Assembly: GCF_002159335.1 (NCBI RefSeq)
Contig: NZ_NFHP01000001.1
Coordinates: forward strand, 1 to 64,000
DNA: 64,000 nt
Source: Collinsella sp. An7
GTDB taxonomy: Bacteria > Actinomycetota > Coriobacteriia > Coriobacteriales > Coriobacteriaceae
Direction: 5' to 3'
Part shown: positions 35,168 through 43,637 of the stretch, one piece after another
Position numbering within the stretch: position 1 is the first letter of the stretch
Layout of the letters: each line of letters starts with the position of its first letter
Made by a program: the position numbers and the translations under genes
The notes under the pieces: model-generated
Databases searched by the model: none
What the model saw: only the letters and a program-made list of their open reading frames with translations
Told to the model about the DNA's origin: nothing

Positions 35168-35659
35168 ATGACGGGGCAAGAGGACGGGGGCATCGAGTTC
35201 TCCTTTGGCTCGACCGTTGTGCCCGCCGTGCTCAACGGCTCAAGGACCGCCTGCGCGTTTGCCCGGTTGCTGCCGTTCGAGACCACCCTGTGCGGAACCG
35301 GTATCGCATTGTGCGGAGCCCTGCCGGAACCCCTCCCGGTGAACCCCGAGCAGATTCATCGCGGTTGGCAAAACGGCGACATCAACTACTGCACGGAGGG
35401 CGGGTGGCTCTCGGTGCTGGTGGGGGACGAGGAGAATTCCGCCCGCTATGGCGGCCAAGTGACTCTCGGACATCTTGCCGAAGGCTGGGCGGCGCTCGAG
35501 GGGTTGGTGGGTGAGGTGCCCGTTCGCGTGGCGGCGAGCTGCCAGGCGGGGGACGCTCCGGCCGGGAGTGACCTGGCCGCTGAGGCCTCGGTCAGAGAGG
35601 CTCCGGCCGAGGGGGACCCGGTCGAGAAGGCCCCGCGCGGAAAGCGCTGCCCGGTATGA
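35168..35659 (+). CDS. Cyclophilin-like fold protein
   Basis: A 163-residue protein. Residues 8-100 (FSFGSTVVPAVLNGSRTACA, LLPFETTLCG, QNGDINYCTEGGWLSVLVGD) follow the pattern of the Cyclophil_like2 family, a small beta-barrel without evident prolyl-isomerase residues. The last 40 residues are acidic and Ala/Pro-rich, probably unstructured. Function unknown. AGGAGG lies eight bases before the ATG. It begins a run of genes with the AEC transporter and diverges from a LysR gene. Another member of this family is at 42767. Confidence 0.72.
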   Translation: MTGQEDGGIEFSFGSTVVPAVLNGSRTACAFARLLPFETTLCGTGIALCGALPEPLPVNPEQIHRGWQNGDINYCTEGGWLSVLVGDEENSARYGGQVTLGHLAEGWAALEGLVGEVPVRVAASCQAGDAPAGSDLAAEASVREAPAEGDPVEKAPRGKRCPV

Positions 35660-35707
35660 GACACGTCCTGCGACGTGCGCGGGAGAACGTTGTAGAAGGA
35701 GGGTCGT

Positions 35708-36709
35708 ATGACAGACATCGCCGGCACATTGGGGAGCATGTTTTCGCTCATCATCGTGACCATCCTCGGCTACGTGGCGGCACGGTGCGGGTTTATCTCG
35801 GCCGATATTCGCCCCAAGCTCTCGGGGCTCATCTTTAACATCACCCTGCCGTGCACCATTCTGGCCTCGGTGGGCAAGATCGATGCCTCAACCGGTGCCG
35901 AGGCCATCACCTGGTCGCTGGTGTTTGGCATCGCCCTCTTTTTTGTGATGCTCGCGGGCGGCGCGCTCGCCTGTCTTGCACTGCGCGTGCCGCGCGGCGA
36001 GCGGGGCCTGTACCTCTGGATGGGCGTGCTCACCAACACGGGCTTTATCGGCTTCGCGGTGCTCGACTCGATCTTTGGCGGGGCGAGCGTGTTTTTGGGC
36101 AGCATCTTTATCGCGCTGTCCAACGTCTTTATCTACAGCATCGGCGTGGCGCTGCTGCGCTCGGCGGGCCAGGCGGGGCGTGCCGCGGGTGTTGGTGGCG
36201 ACGGAGCCTCGGGTGAGGCCGCACGAAAGCGCCGCCGCACCATCGATGTGCGCGGCATGCTCAAAGACATGGTCAACGTGCCCCTGGTGATGAGCCTTGT
36301 TGCCATGGTGATCTTCTTTGCGCAGGTTTCGGTCCCCGCGCCCATCATGCAGGCGGCCGAGATGGCGGGCGGCATCACCTCGCCTCTGGCCATGATGCTC
36401 GTGGGGCTTTCCATCGCCGACGCAGATCTTGCGGCGGTGCTCAAGCAGCCGCGCCTTTGGGGCTTTACGGTCATTCGCTTTTTACTGGTACCGCTCGCGG
36501 TCTACGTTCTCTTGGCGCCGTTGGTGCCGAGCGCGCTCGCCCTCGGCGTCTTTGTGGTGATGCTCGCCATGCCCACGGGGTCTATGGCCGGTCCCATCGC
36601 AGAGACCTACGGGCAGAACGGCGAGCTGCCCGCACAGGGGACGATCGTCTCCACGGTGGCTTCGTTTGCCATTGTGCCTGTGCTCATGACCATCATGAGC
36701 TTGGGGTAG
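35708..36709 (+). CDS. AEC-family (auxin efflux carrier-like) transporter
   Basis: A 333-residue protein with about ten membrane helices in two halves, joined by a hydrophilic loop (about 155-180). The start FSLIIVTILGYVAARCGFIS and the segment ITLPCTILASVGKID, with its helix-breaking Pro, are characteristic of AEC transporters. Bacterial members export or import organic anions such as malate or malonate. AGAAGGAGGG precedes the ATG. Probably cotranscribed with the cyclophilin-like gene (48 bp apart). Confidence 0.9.
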   Translation: MTDIAGTLGSMFSLIIVTILGYVAARCGFISADIRPKLSGLIFNITLPCTILASVGKIDASTGAEAITWSLVFGIALFFVMLAGGALACLALRVPRGERGLYLWMGVLTNTGFIGFAVLDSIFGGASVFLGSIFIALSNVFIYSIGVALLRSAGQAGRAAGVGGDGASGEAARKRRRTIDVRGMLKDMVNVPLVMSLVAMVIFFAQVSVPAPIMQAAEMAGGITSPLAMMLVGLSIADADLAAVLKQPRLWGFTVIRFLLVPLAVYVLLAPLVPSALALGVFVVMLAMPTGSMAGPIAETYGQNGELPAQGTIVSTVASFAIVPVLMTIMSLG

Positions 36710-36870
36710 GTGAGGGGTTTGGTGCGCGAGGTGAGCCCGCGGCGAGGGCAAGCGGGCGTGCCCATAGGTGTGGACGACGCGCAGATGCGGCGTTCAGATA
36801 GGTAACAAGGTCGGCCGGCGCCTTCGATGCCGGCGGGCGGCGGTGCCGCCGCAATAGAAAGGAGTTTCTC

Positions 36871-37623
36871 ATGGCAGTGAAGCAGACCGCAGGACGCAAC
36901 CAGCTGGGTGTTGTAGCGCCCAAGTTTGCCGAGCTCAACGACGACGTACTCTTTGGCGAGGTGTGGGCGCGCGAGGACAAGCTCTCGCTCAAGATGCGCT
37001 CCATCGTCACGGTGGTGACGCTTGTTGCCAAGGGCATGGTGGACAGCTCATTTGAGTTTCACATGGCAACGGCCAAGACCAACGGCGTTACGCGCGACGA
37101 GATGGCCGAGATCCTCACGCACGAGGCGTTCTATGCCGGTTGGCCCAACGCGTGGGCGGCGTTCCGCGTGCTCCTCAAGGTGTACGGCGAGGAGGCGGAC
37201 AGCGGCGAGGGTGCGACCTTTGCGCCGACCTTTGGCCTTGGCGAGACCAACGACGCGTACGCGGCGTACTTTACCGGGCAGTCGTACCTGAACCCGCTCA
37301 TCTCTGCCGACGAGGCGGGCGTGGCCATCTCCAACGTGACCTTTGAGCCGGGGTGCCGCAACAACTGGCACATCCACCACGCCGACAAGGGCGGCGGCCA
37401 GGTGCTGATCGTAACGGACGGCCGCGGCTGGTACCAGGAGTGGGGCAAGGAGCCGCAGCTGCTCGTGCCCGGCGACGTGGTGGTTATTCCCGAGGGCGTG
37501 AAGCACTGGCACGGCGCCGCCGCCGACAGCTGGATGAGTCACCTGGCCTACGGCGTGCCCGGCGAGAACTGCTCCAACGAGTGGCTCGAGCCGGTGGACG
37601 ACGCGCAGTATCCGCAGGCCTAG
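36871..37623 (+). CDS. Carboxymuconolactone decarboxylase-cupin fusion
   Basis: A 250-residue two-domain protein. Residues 15-105 are a CMD/AhpD-like helical domain (LSLKMRSIVTVVTLVAKGMV, FHMATAKTNGVTRDEMAEIL) lacking the CxxC of peroxidase members. Residues 145-235 are a cupin barrel (NNWHIHHADKGGGQVLIVTD, PGDVVVIPEGVKHWHG) with a full metal site. Such fusions are common in anaerobes; the reaction is unknown. AGAAAGGAG precedes the start. It ends the group of redox-related genes. Confidence 0.88.
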   Translation: MAVKQTAGRNQLGVVAPKFAELNDDVLFGEVWAREDKLSLKMRSIVTVVTLVAKGMVDSSFEFHMATAKTNGVTRDEMAEILTHEAFYAGWPNAWAAFRVLLKVYGEEADSGEGATFAPTFGLGETNDAYAAYFTGQSYLNPLISADEAGVAISNVTFEPGCRNNWHIHHADKGGGQVLIVTDGRGWYQEWGKEPQLLVPGDVVVIPEGVKHWHGAAADSWMSHLAYGVPGENCSNEWLEPVDDAQYPQA

Positions 37624-37761
37624 CAGCTGCGGAGGGGCGCGGGGCGGCCGGGCCGAGAGCGGCTGTGCCGCGAGCGGCCGGGCTGCGTGACCGGGTCGGC
37701 GGCTGGGCCGTCCGCCGGGCCGAGCTCGGAGGACGGCCGCCCTCCCATCTGCATCGCGGTT

Positions 37762-38092
37762 GCCACAGATTGTCACCTAAGGGGCCGAAAGCTGGGCCTT
37801 AGGTTACAAACTGCGGCGGTATTATTGGAGGTCTCGGGTTATGCCGCATATTGTCAAATTAGGGGCCGAATAACCCGTCTTGTTTGACGATCTGCAACAG
37901 TATTGTTTTCGCAGCTCGAGTTGTGTTGCAGATTGTCAAACAAAGGGCCGGGACATGATTCCTGCGCGACAAACTGCAGCTGAATACTTATCCGACCCGA
38001 GTTCTCCTGCAGGTTGTCACGCAGAGAGGGGTCAAAGCCAAGCCCTGCGCGACAAACTGCAGCAAAACTGTTTCCGTTTGTCGCGGGGTTCG
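37762..38092. repeat. Tandem array of four ~81-bp hairpin units
   Basis: TTGTC boxes recur at 37770, 37851, 37933 and 38014; GACAAACTGC-type boxes recur near 37806, 37886, 37968 and 38051. Each TTGTC box is followed by GGGGCCG or a variant. The right half of each unit pairs with the left half of the next, for example CTTGTTTGACGATCTGCAAC near 37878 with the complement ending about 37950, so consecutive hairpins form. Arm bases differ between units but stay paired. The 857-bp gap 37624-38480 otherwise holds no gene. Confidence 0.75.
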
Positions 38093-38480
38093 CCGTGGAG
38101 AGCGGGGCTCTCCGTGAGGGGCGGGCTTGCCAAGGGGAGCGGGCGCGGGCGGCGAGAGGTGCAGGCCGGGGGCTCGCACGCGTTCCGCCAACCGCGCCCG
38201 CATCCATTGCCGGGCGCGTCCCCAACGTCGGGTCCCGCAGCAGCGGACCCGCCTTTTACCGATGATGGACCCAAGCGTCGGGCGCGTTTTCCGGATGCAA
38301 CCCCGCGGGTGCCCTCCCCAGCTGCGCACTCGTCCCGCTGGCGAACCCCGGGTGACCTTTTACCGGTGTTCACTCATTCTTAAGCCCGATGCGGCCGGGT
38401 GCGCGGCGCATCGCCCGTACAATGGGGCCGACGGAAGGCGGTCCGAGGCGGCGGTGCCGCGTTGGGTTGGGGAGGTAGCG

Positions 38481-39143
38481 ATGGGTGGAGCAAAGAGGCG
38501 CTATGCGGTGCTCGCCGTGGCGGGTCTGTTGGGCGCGCTGTCGCTGAGCGGTTGCATCCCGTGGGGGAACACCGCCAAGGTGGACGATCTGGCAAGCGCC
38601 GATGTGCAGGATGCGCTCGACTCGGCGAGCTCCGCGCTGGACGACGCCACGTCTGCCCTCGACGAGGGTCTTGGCTCGGCGGCTGACGGTGTCTCCGATG
38701 CGCTCGACGGCCTGCAGGCGACTCTCGGCGACCTCTCCGACGTGCCGGCTCTGCTTGAGGGGGCGTTTGGCGCGGACGGTCTGGCCTCTAAGGCAACGCG
38801 GGTGGAGGTCACGGATGCCCGCACGGGCGAGGTACTCGCCACGTATGATGCCGAGCAGAAGGCGGAACTCGCAACGCTCTTTGACCAGTTTGCCTACGGT
38901 GCGTGGTCGGTTGTGCCGTCGCATCCCGATAACGCAACGGCGGAATACACAATCCGGTGCTATCAGACCGAGACGCAGAAGCTCGGTCAGTCGGCGGACG
39001 AGCTCCAGGAGCAAGAGGTTGTTGCCATTACGACCTATCGCGATTCAAACATCATCCACTTGGCGGTCGCGGGCTCGGCGATCGAGCTCGATTTTGAGGT
39101 GTTGGAAGCCGACCTGTCGGCGCTTCGTGGATTGGCGGCGTAA
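38481..39143 (+). CDS. Lipoprotein of unknown function
   Basis: A 220-residue predicted lipoprotein. A basic start (GGAKRRYAV), hydrophobic helix and lipobox LSLSGC at about residues 20-25 give cleavage before Cys. A heptad-like Asp/Ala/Ser-rich helix follows (about 35-80). The C-terminal 130 residues (VEVTDARTGEVLATYDAEQK, then YTIRCYQTETQKLG) form a compact beta-rich domain I do not recognise. GGGGAGG precedes the ATG at 38481. Its stop is 3 bp before the next start, so the two genes are translationally linked. Confidence 0.78.
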   Translation: MGGAKRRYAVLAVAGLLGALSLSGCIPWGNTAKVDDLASADVQDALDSASSALDDATSALDEGLGSAADGVSDALDGLQATLGDLSDVPALLEGAFGADGLASKATRVEVTDARTGEVLATYDAEQKAELATLFDQFAYGAWSVVPSHPDNATAEYTIRCYQTETQKLGQSADELQEQEVVAITTYRDSNIIHLAVAGSAIELDFEVLEADLSALRGLAA

Positions 39144-39146
39144 CGT

Positions 39147-39593
39147 ATGGCGGAGGAGTTGAGCGGGGCGCCTGCCGGCGGGCGCGATGCGCAGCGCGGT
39201 GGCGGTGCGGCGCAGGCTGAGGCCTCGGTACGGGATGCCCGGAAGGCGAGTGAGCCGGTGTGCACGTCGGAGGCGGCGGCGACTTCGACCGGTGCCGCCG
39301 AGGAGCCGAGGCGCTACCAGTTTTTCAACCATGCGGCCTGCGAGTTCTACCCCTGCCACGACATGCCGGCCGAGGAGCTCAACTGCCTCTTCTGCTTCTG
39401 CCCGCTCTACGCGCTCGGTCCGGCGTGCGGCGGCAACTACCGCTACGTGGGTGAGCGGGGTGACATCAAGGATTGCTCCGCCTGCACCCTGCCGCACCGG
39501 CGCGAGAACTACGACTACCTCATGGGCAGATATGCCGAGATTCAGCGGCTTGCCGCCCCGGGCGACGGCTCCGGGCAGCATCCTTCCGCCTAG
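39147..39593 (+). CDS. Cysteine-rich small domain protein (PF04071-like)
   Basis: A 148-residue protein. After a 55-residue Ala-rich lead comes the cysteine-rich small domain: FFNHAACEFYPCHDMPAEEL, NCLFCFCPLYALGPACGGNY, IKDCSACTLPHRRENYDYLM. This family binds metal by inference and is often found near cobalamin genes; none are seen here. Function unknown. The start is 3 bp after the lipoprotein stop. An internal start closer to the domain is possible. Confidence 0.85.
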   Translation: MAEELSGAPAGGRDAQRGGGAAQAEASVRDARKASEPVCTSEAAATSTGAAEEPRRYQFFNHAACEFYPCHDMPAEELNCLFCFCPLYALGPACGGNYRYVGERGDIKDCSACTLPHRRENYDYLMGRYAEIQRLAAPGDGSGQHPSA

Positions 39594-39600
39594 GGAGATC

Positions 39601-39795
39601 ATGTTGCGTCGGGCCGGGGGTGGGTGGAACCAGTGCCGTGCCGGGGTTGGAGCTGGTGCCGGGGTTGAAGCCGGTGCTAGGGCCGAGGTTGAAGTCGGTG
39701 CCGGGCCGGGACTGGAGCTAGGGCAGAGGTGGACCGGTGTCGGAATAGGAAATGGAGCCGGTGCCGGAGACGACGCCAAGCTCGAGGCGGACTAG
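39601..39795 (+). repeat. Degenerate ~18-bp repeats, possibly a small Gly/Ala-rich ORF
   Basis: Repeated GGTGCCGGGGTTGAAGC-like units fill 39640-39780. They can be read as a 64-codon frame with repeats of the type GAGVEAGA, and GGGAG lies just before the ATG. Spacing is too tight for a good ribosome site, and the repeats alone could keep the frame open. I judge a real protein unlikely. Confidence 0.35.
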
Positions 39796-39944
39796 TTCCG
39801 AGGCAAAGCGGCGGGTCCCGCTTCTGTGCAGTGGCGCGTTCCAGACACGACAAACCATGCACAAACCGCATAGCAACGCATAGCTTATAGGTCTTTTACA
39901 TGCCAGAGAATCGCTCGTATGATAGCGACAGAAAGGAGCTAAAT

Positions 39945-40292
39945 ATGGGCGATTTGAGTTCTGACGTCGAGCGGTGCCTCTGCGACTGCTCGTGTGACGC
40001 CGAGCGCGTGCAGCGGGCCAAGTGCTCCTGCGAGGAGGGCCGGGCGCGCGAGGCCAAGCGCGTGCTGCTGGGCGAGCGCCAGCGCCTGCTCGACGAGATG
40101 CACGCCTCGCAGCGGGGCATCGACGCCATCGACCACATGCTGTATCGGGTGAGCTGCGAGTGCACGCCGCCTGCCGCTTCGGGCAGCTGTGGCACGCAAG
40201 GCGGGGACGGCGCCTCCGACCCCGCAGCGCCGGCGGCCGAGCAGCCCGCGCTGGCAGCCTCCGCCGAGAGCGAGGTGACCGACCGTGGATAG
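39945..40292 (+). CDS. Small cysteine-rich protein with MerR-like C-terminal helix
   Basis: A 115-residue protein. The first 35 residues hold seven Cys (CLCDCSCDAE, KCSCEE). The middle (VLLGERQRLLDEMHASQRGI, DAIDHMLYRV) resembles the dimerisation coiled coil of MerR regulators but no helix-turn-helix precedes it. Further Cys pairs follow, then an Ala-rich tail. It is not recognised as a named family. The ATG follows AGAAAGGAG. Its last 8 bp overlap the permease start, so it is coupled to an amino-acid ABC operon. A metal- or thiol-sensing accessory role is a guess. Confidence 0.7.
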   Translation: MGDLSSDVERCLCDCSCDAERVQRAKCSCEEGRAREAKRVLLGERQRLLDEMHASQRGIDAIDHMLYRVSCECTPPAASGSCGTQGGDGASDPAAPAAEQPALAASAESEVTDRG

Positions 40293-40959
40293 CAGCCTTG
40301 CCGAGCTTCTCATCGACTCGTTCCCTAAGATCCTCATCCCGGGCCTCGTCTACACGCTGCCGCTCGCGTTCGTCTCGTTTGCCATCGCACTCGTCATCGC
40401 CACGGCGGTCGCGCTCATCCAGTACGCCCGCGTGCCGGTGCTCCGCCAGCTCGCGCGCTTCTACATCTGGGTGGTGCGCGGCACGCCGCTGCTCGTCCAG
40501 CTCTACGTGGTGTTCTTTGGTCTGCCCGACTTCGGCATCGTGCTCGACCCGCTCCCGACGGCGGTACTCGTGCTCTCCATCAACACGGGCGCCTACTCGG
40601 CCGAGACCATGCGCGCCGCGCTCGAGAGCGTCCCGGTGGGCCAGCTCGAGGCAGGCTACTGCGTGGGCATGAGCTACCTGCAGGTCATGCGGCGCATCGT
40701 GCTGCCGCAGGCGCTCCGCACGGCCTTCCCGCCGCTCTCCAACGAGCTCATCGCGCTCGTTAAGGACACCTCCCTCGCGGCCAACATCATGGTGGCCGAG
40801 ATGTTCCGCGCCACGCAGGAGATCGTCTCGCGCGAGTGGGTCACCATGCCGCTGTACCTCGAGGTCGCGGCGATCTACCTCCTGTTCTCGACGGTGCTCA
40901 CGTGGCTCCAGCGCCTGGGCGAGCGCAAGCTCGCGGCGCAGGGCATGGAGAGGGGCTGA
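40285..40959 (+). CDS. Polar amino-acid ABC transporter permease
   Basis: A 224-residue permease of the HisM/GlnP family with five helices. [20 protein letters not shown] and the [20 protein letters not shown] loop, which docks on the ATPase, are diagnostic. It starts with GTG at 40285 inside the preceding gene and overlaps the ATPase gene by one base, so the operon is tightly coupled. Only one permease is present, so it likely acts as a homodimer. Confidence 0.93.
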   Translation: MDSSLAELLIDSFPKILIPGLVYTLPLAFVSFAIALVIATAVALIQYARVPVLRQLARFYIWVVRGTPLLVQLYVVFFGLPDFGIVLDPLPTAVLVLSINTGAYSAETMRAALESVPVGQLEAGYCVGMSYLQVMRRIVLPQALRTAFPPLSNELIALVKDTSLAANIMVAEMFRATQEIVSREWVTMPLYLEVAAIYLLFSTVLTWLQRLGERKLAAQGMERG

Positions 40960-41711
40960 TGACGATGACGGACATGCTCAAGCTCAGCGGCGTGCGCAAG
41001 GCGTTTGGCGGCACGGAGGTGCTGCACGGGATCGACCTGACCGTGCGCAAGGGCGAGGTCGTGGCGGTGCTCGGTCCCTCTGGTTCGGGCAAGACGACGC
41101 TTCTGCGCTGCGCGAACTTTCTGGAGCGGGCCGATGCGGGGCAGCTTGAGCTCGACGGTGTGACGCTCGACCTCGCGCGCGCCGCGCACGCCCAGATCGC
41201 GGAGGTGCGCCGGCGCACAGGGTTCGTCTTCCAGGGCTACAACCTCTTTCGCAACCGCACCGCACTCGGCAACGTAACCGAGGGGCTGATCGTGGCGCGC
41301 CACATGCCGCGTGCCGAGGCCGAAAAGCGGGCGCACGCTTGCCTTATGCGCGTCGGCATGGACGATCGGTGTGACGCCTATCCGGCGGCGCTTTCGGGCG
41401 GGCAGCAGCAGCGCGTCGCCATCGCTCGCGCCATGGCAACCGAGCCCGAGATCATCTATTTTGACGAGCCCACCTCGGCGCTCGACCCCGAGCTCACGGG
41501 CGAGGTGCTCGCCAGCATGCGGAGCCTTGCCGAGGACGGCATGACGATGCTCGTGGTGACGCACGAGATGTCGTTTGCCAAAAACGTTGCCGACCGCGTG
41601 GTCTTTATGGACGGCGGCGTGGTGGTGGCCGACGCACCGGCCAGGGAGTTCTTTGAGCACCCGGCCAACGAGCGCGTGCGTGCCTTCTTACGCACAGCCG
41701 ACGCGGCGTAG
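40959..41711 (+). CDS. Polar amino-acid ABC transporter ATP-binding protein
   Basis: A 250-residue ATPase. Walker A is GPSGSGKTT (about residues 40-48), the Q-loop [11 protein letters not shown], the signature LSGGQQQR, Walker [14 protein letters not shown], the switch His in VVTHEMSFA. It belongs to the GlnQ/HisP group. The start is fixed at the TGATG overlap with the permease stop. It powers the permease upstream with the binding protein at 41852. Confidence 0.95.
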   Translation: MTMTDMLKLSGVRKAFGGTEVLHGIDLTVRKGEVVAVLGPSGSGKTTLLRCANFLERADAGQLELDGVTLDLARAAHAQIAEVRRRTGFVFQGYNLFRNRTALGNVTEGLIVARHMPRAEAEKRAHACLMRVGMDDRCDAYPAALSGGQQQRVAIARAMATEPEIIYFDEPTSALDPELTGEVLASMRSLAEDGMTMLVVTHEMSFAKNVADRVVFMDGGVVVADAPAREFFEHPANERVRAFLRTADAA

Positions 41712-41792
41712 GCGGCGCGACGCGGATGCGGGCGCCTGGGGCCGTGCGGGCGCCGTGTAGCACGTGCGACGCCGGCCCGCCCCGCGCGGCAA

Positions 41793-41827
41793 ATGGGTCA
41801 GATGGAACACGTCCCCAAATGGCCCAT
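41793..41827. repeat. GGGGAC hairpin, TGGGTCA-arm subtype (reverse)
   Basis: ATGGGTCAGATGGAACACGT is followed by CCCCAAATGGCCCAT. It lies between the ATPase and binding-protein genes and may lower or separate expression of the two. It is nearly identical to the copy inside mfd at 61227. Confidence 0.75.
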
Positions 41828-41851
41828 CTAAACAATCGATAGGAGAGAACC

Positions 41852-42709
41852 ATGCAGAACATTACGACCAACGTATCTCGTAGGACCTTTCTCGCCGGTG
41901 CGGGCAGCGCGGCGGTCGTGGCGGTGCTCGGCCTCGCGGGCTGCGGCGCCACGGGCGGCAGCACGGCCGGCAGCGCGGGTAGCGCGGCGGAGTCGGGCGA
42001 GGACCTGCTCACCCAGATCCAGGACCGCGGTGAGATGACCTTTGCCACCGAGGGCACCTGGAGCCCGTGGACCTTCCACGACGCCGACGGCAACCTCACC
42101 GGCTACGACATCGAGGTCGCCCGCGCCATCGCCGCCGAGCTGGGTGTTGAGGCGAGCTTTGCCGAGGGCGAGTGGGACGGCCTGCTCGCGGGCCTCGACT
42201 CGGGCCGCTACGACACCATGGCCAACGGCGTCTCGGTGACCGAGCAGCGCGAGGAGCAGTACGACTTTACCGAGCCCTACGCCTACAACCGGATCGTCGT
42301 CATCACCCTGAACGATTCCGACATCACCTCGCTCGACGACCTCGAGGGCAAGCGCACGGCCAACACCCTCGGCTCGAGCTACGCCACGCTCGCCGAGAGC
42401 TACGGCGCCACCAACACCGGCGTGGACGACTTTAACCAGACGATCGAGCTTTTGCAGCAGGGCCGCATCGACGCCACCCTCAACGACGAGGTCGTCTTTT
42501 ACGACTACCTGCGCGCGCACCCCGACGCGCCGCTCAAGATCGCGGCCGAGAACGACGAGCCCACGCACGTGGCGTTCCCGCTGCGCAAGGGCGGCGAGAC
42601 CGAGACGCTCCGCGAGGCCATGAACGAGGCCATCACAACGCTCCGCGAGAATGGGACGCTCTCGAGCCTCTCCAACGAGTTCTTTGGGCTCGACATCTCC
42701 GAGGCGTAG
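41852..42709 (+). CDS. Amino-acid ABC transporter substrate-binding lipoprotein
   Basis: A 285-residue exported protein. The signal has both a twin-arginine motif (SRRTFLAGAG) and a lipobox (GLAGC, Cys near residue 31), so a Tat-exported lipoprotein is likely. The mature part is an SBP_bac_3 domain (MTFATEGTWSPWTFHDADGN, GYDIEVARAIAAELG, TTLRENGTLSSLSNEFFG). It delivers a polar amino acid or cystine-like ligand to the permease. A good GGAGAG site precedes the start. Confidence 0.93.
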   Translation: MQNITTNVSRRTFLAGAGSAAVVAVLGLAGCGATGGSTAGSAGSAAESGEDLLTQIQDRGEMTFATEGTWSPWTFHDADGNLTGYDIEVARAIAAELGVEASFAEGEWDGLLAGLDSGRYDTMANGVSVTEQREEQYDFTEPYAYNRIVVITLNDSDITSLDDLEGKRTANTLGSSYATLAESYGATNTGVDDFNQTIELLQQGRIDATLNDEVVFYDYLRAHPDAPLKIAAENDEPTHVAFPLRKGGETETLREAMNEAITTLRENGTLSSLSNEFFGLDISEA

Positions 42710-42720
42710 ACCGCGGTAAC

Positions 42721-42747
42721 GGCACAAAGGGACAGGGACATTGTACC
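42721..42747. repeat. GGGAC hairpin, GGTACAA-arm subtype
   Basis: GGCACAAAGGGACAGGGACA then TTGTACC: seven-base arms with one mismatch around a GGGACAGGGAC core. Other copies are at 45902, 46646 and 55181. Confidence 0.65.
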
Positions 42748-42766
42748 GGGACGAGGGGAGTGTACC

Positions 42767-43432
42767 GTGAACGAGCAGAAGGCGCCGGAGCAGCAGGGTT
42801 GCCTGCAGCGCGCCGGGCGCATCGCCGGCATCGTGGTGCTGGCGATCGTGACCATTGTCTGCTTTGTGGCGCTCGTTACGCGTGAGCCCCTCTACCGACG
42901 CTGGGCCCCCGAGGAGGAGCGGCCCGTGCCCGACGCGCGGGTCATTGAGGCGCTGAACGGCGCGGGTGACGAGGACGCTGCGGCGGGCGGCGAGGAGTCC
43001 ACAGCAACCGAGGAAGACCCTGCGGCCGCCGGGCAAAACCCCACAACAACCGAGGCAGATCCCGCAACAACCGAGGAGGAAACCATGGCAGGCAAGCTAA
43101 CGCTCACGGTGGACGGCGCCGCCTTTGCGGTGACGCTGGAGGATACGGCGGCGGCGCGCGAGCTGGCGGCGCGGCTGCCGCTCACGCTCGCGATGAGCGA
43201 GCTCAACGGCAACGAGAAGTACGCCTATCTGGACGACCCCCTGCCCACGGCGGCCTCGCGCCCGGAGACCATCCACGCCGGCGACGTCATGCTCTTTGGC
43301 GATAGCTGTCTCGTGCTCTTTTACGAGACCTTTCAGACCAGTTACAGCTATACGCCCGTGGGCCACGTGGACGACCCGTCGGGCCTGGCCGAGGCGCTGG
43401 GCGGCGGCGACGTTACCGTCTCCTGGTCTTAA
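42767..43432 (+). CDS. Membrane-anchored cyclophilin-like fold protein
   Basis: A 221-residue protein beginning with GTG at 42767, preceded by GAGGGGAG. An N-terminal helix (IAGIVVLAIVTIVCFVALVT) anchors it. An acidic Thr/Ala/Glu linker (about 55-105) leads to a Cyclophil_like2 domain (LTVDGAAFAVTLEDTAAARE, LPLTLAMSELNGNEKYAYLD, GDVMLFGDSCLVLFYE). An internal ATG near 43084 could yield the soluble domain. Function unknown. It may be cotranscribed with the binding protein. Confidence 0.8.
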   Translation: MNEQKAPEQQGCLQRAGRIAGIVVLAIVTIVCFVALVTREPLYRRWAPEEERPVPDARVIEALNGAGDEDAAAGGEESTATEEDPAAAGQNPTTTEADPATTEEETMAGKLTLTVDGAAFAVTLEDTAAARELAARLPLTLAMSELNGNEKYAYLDDPLPTAASRPETIHAGDVMLFGDSCLVLFYETFQTSYSYTPVGHVDDPSGLAEALGGGDVTVSWS

Positions 43433-43473
43433 CGGCAGGGGCAATCACGCCCCTGCCGCGTCATGCCCGGCGG

Positions 43474-43506
43474 TGGGTCATTTGGGGGCGTGTTCCATCT
43501 GACCCA
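43474..43506. repeat. GGGGGC hairpin, TGGGTCA-arm subtype
   Basis: TGGGTCATTTGGGGGCGTGT then TCCATCTGACCCA. The arms are fully complementary over seven bases. It is 16 bp from the next palindrome, so the two form a pair. Confidence 0.7.
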
Positions 43507-43521
43507 TTTTGTGCCGGGCAG

Positions 43522-43556
43522 ATGACGCAAAACAGCCCCGTTCCAGAATGCGTCAT
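43522..43556. repeat. GGGGC hairpin, ATGACGC-arm subtype
   Basis: ATGACGCAAAACAGCCCCGT then TCCAGAATGCGTCAT. The seven-base arms are perfect complements. Only one copy of this arm type is seen here. It precedes the alpha-galactosidase by about 80 bp. Confidence 0.65.
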
Positions 43557-43637
43557 CGTTGTATCATGGCGGCAAGGCGCCCGCCGCGCCTCGCCGCTCG
43601 CGTCCCGAGCCACCGTTCGCCCCCAAGGAGGCCCGCC

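Noticed and set aside
42767-43083. A separate short gene before the cyclophilin-like domain
   Set aside because: The frame is continuous with the domain and has a good start at 42767, so one membrane-anchored protein is the simpler reading.
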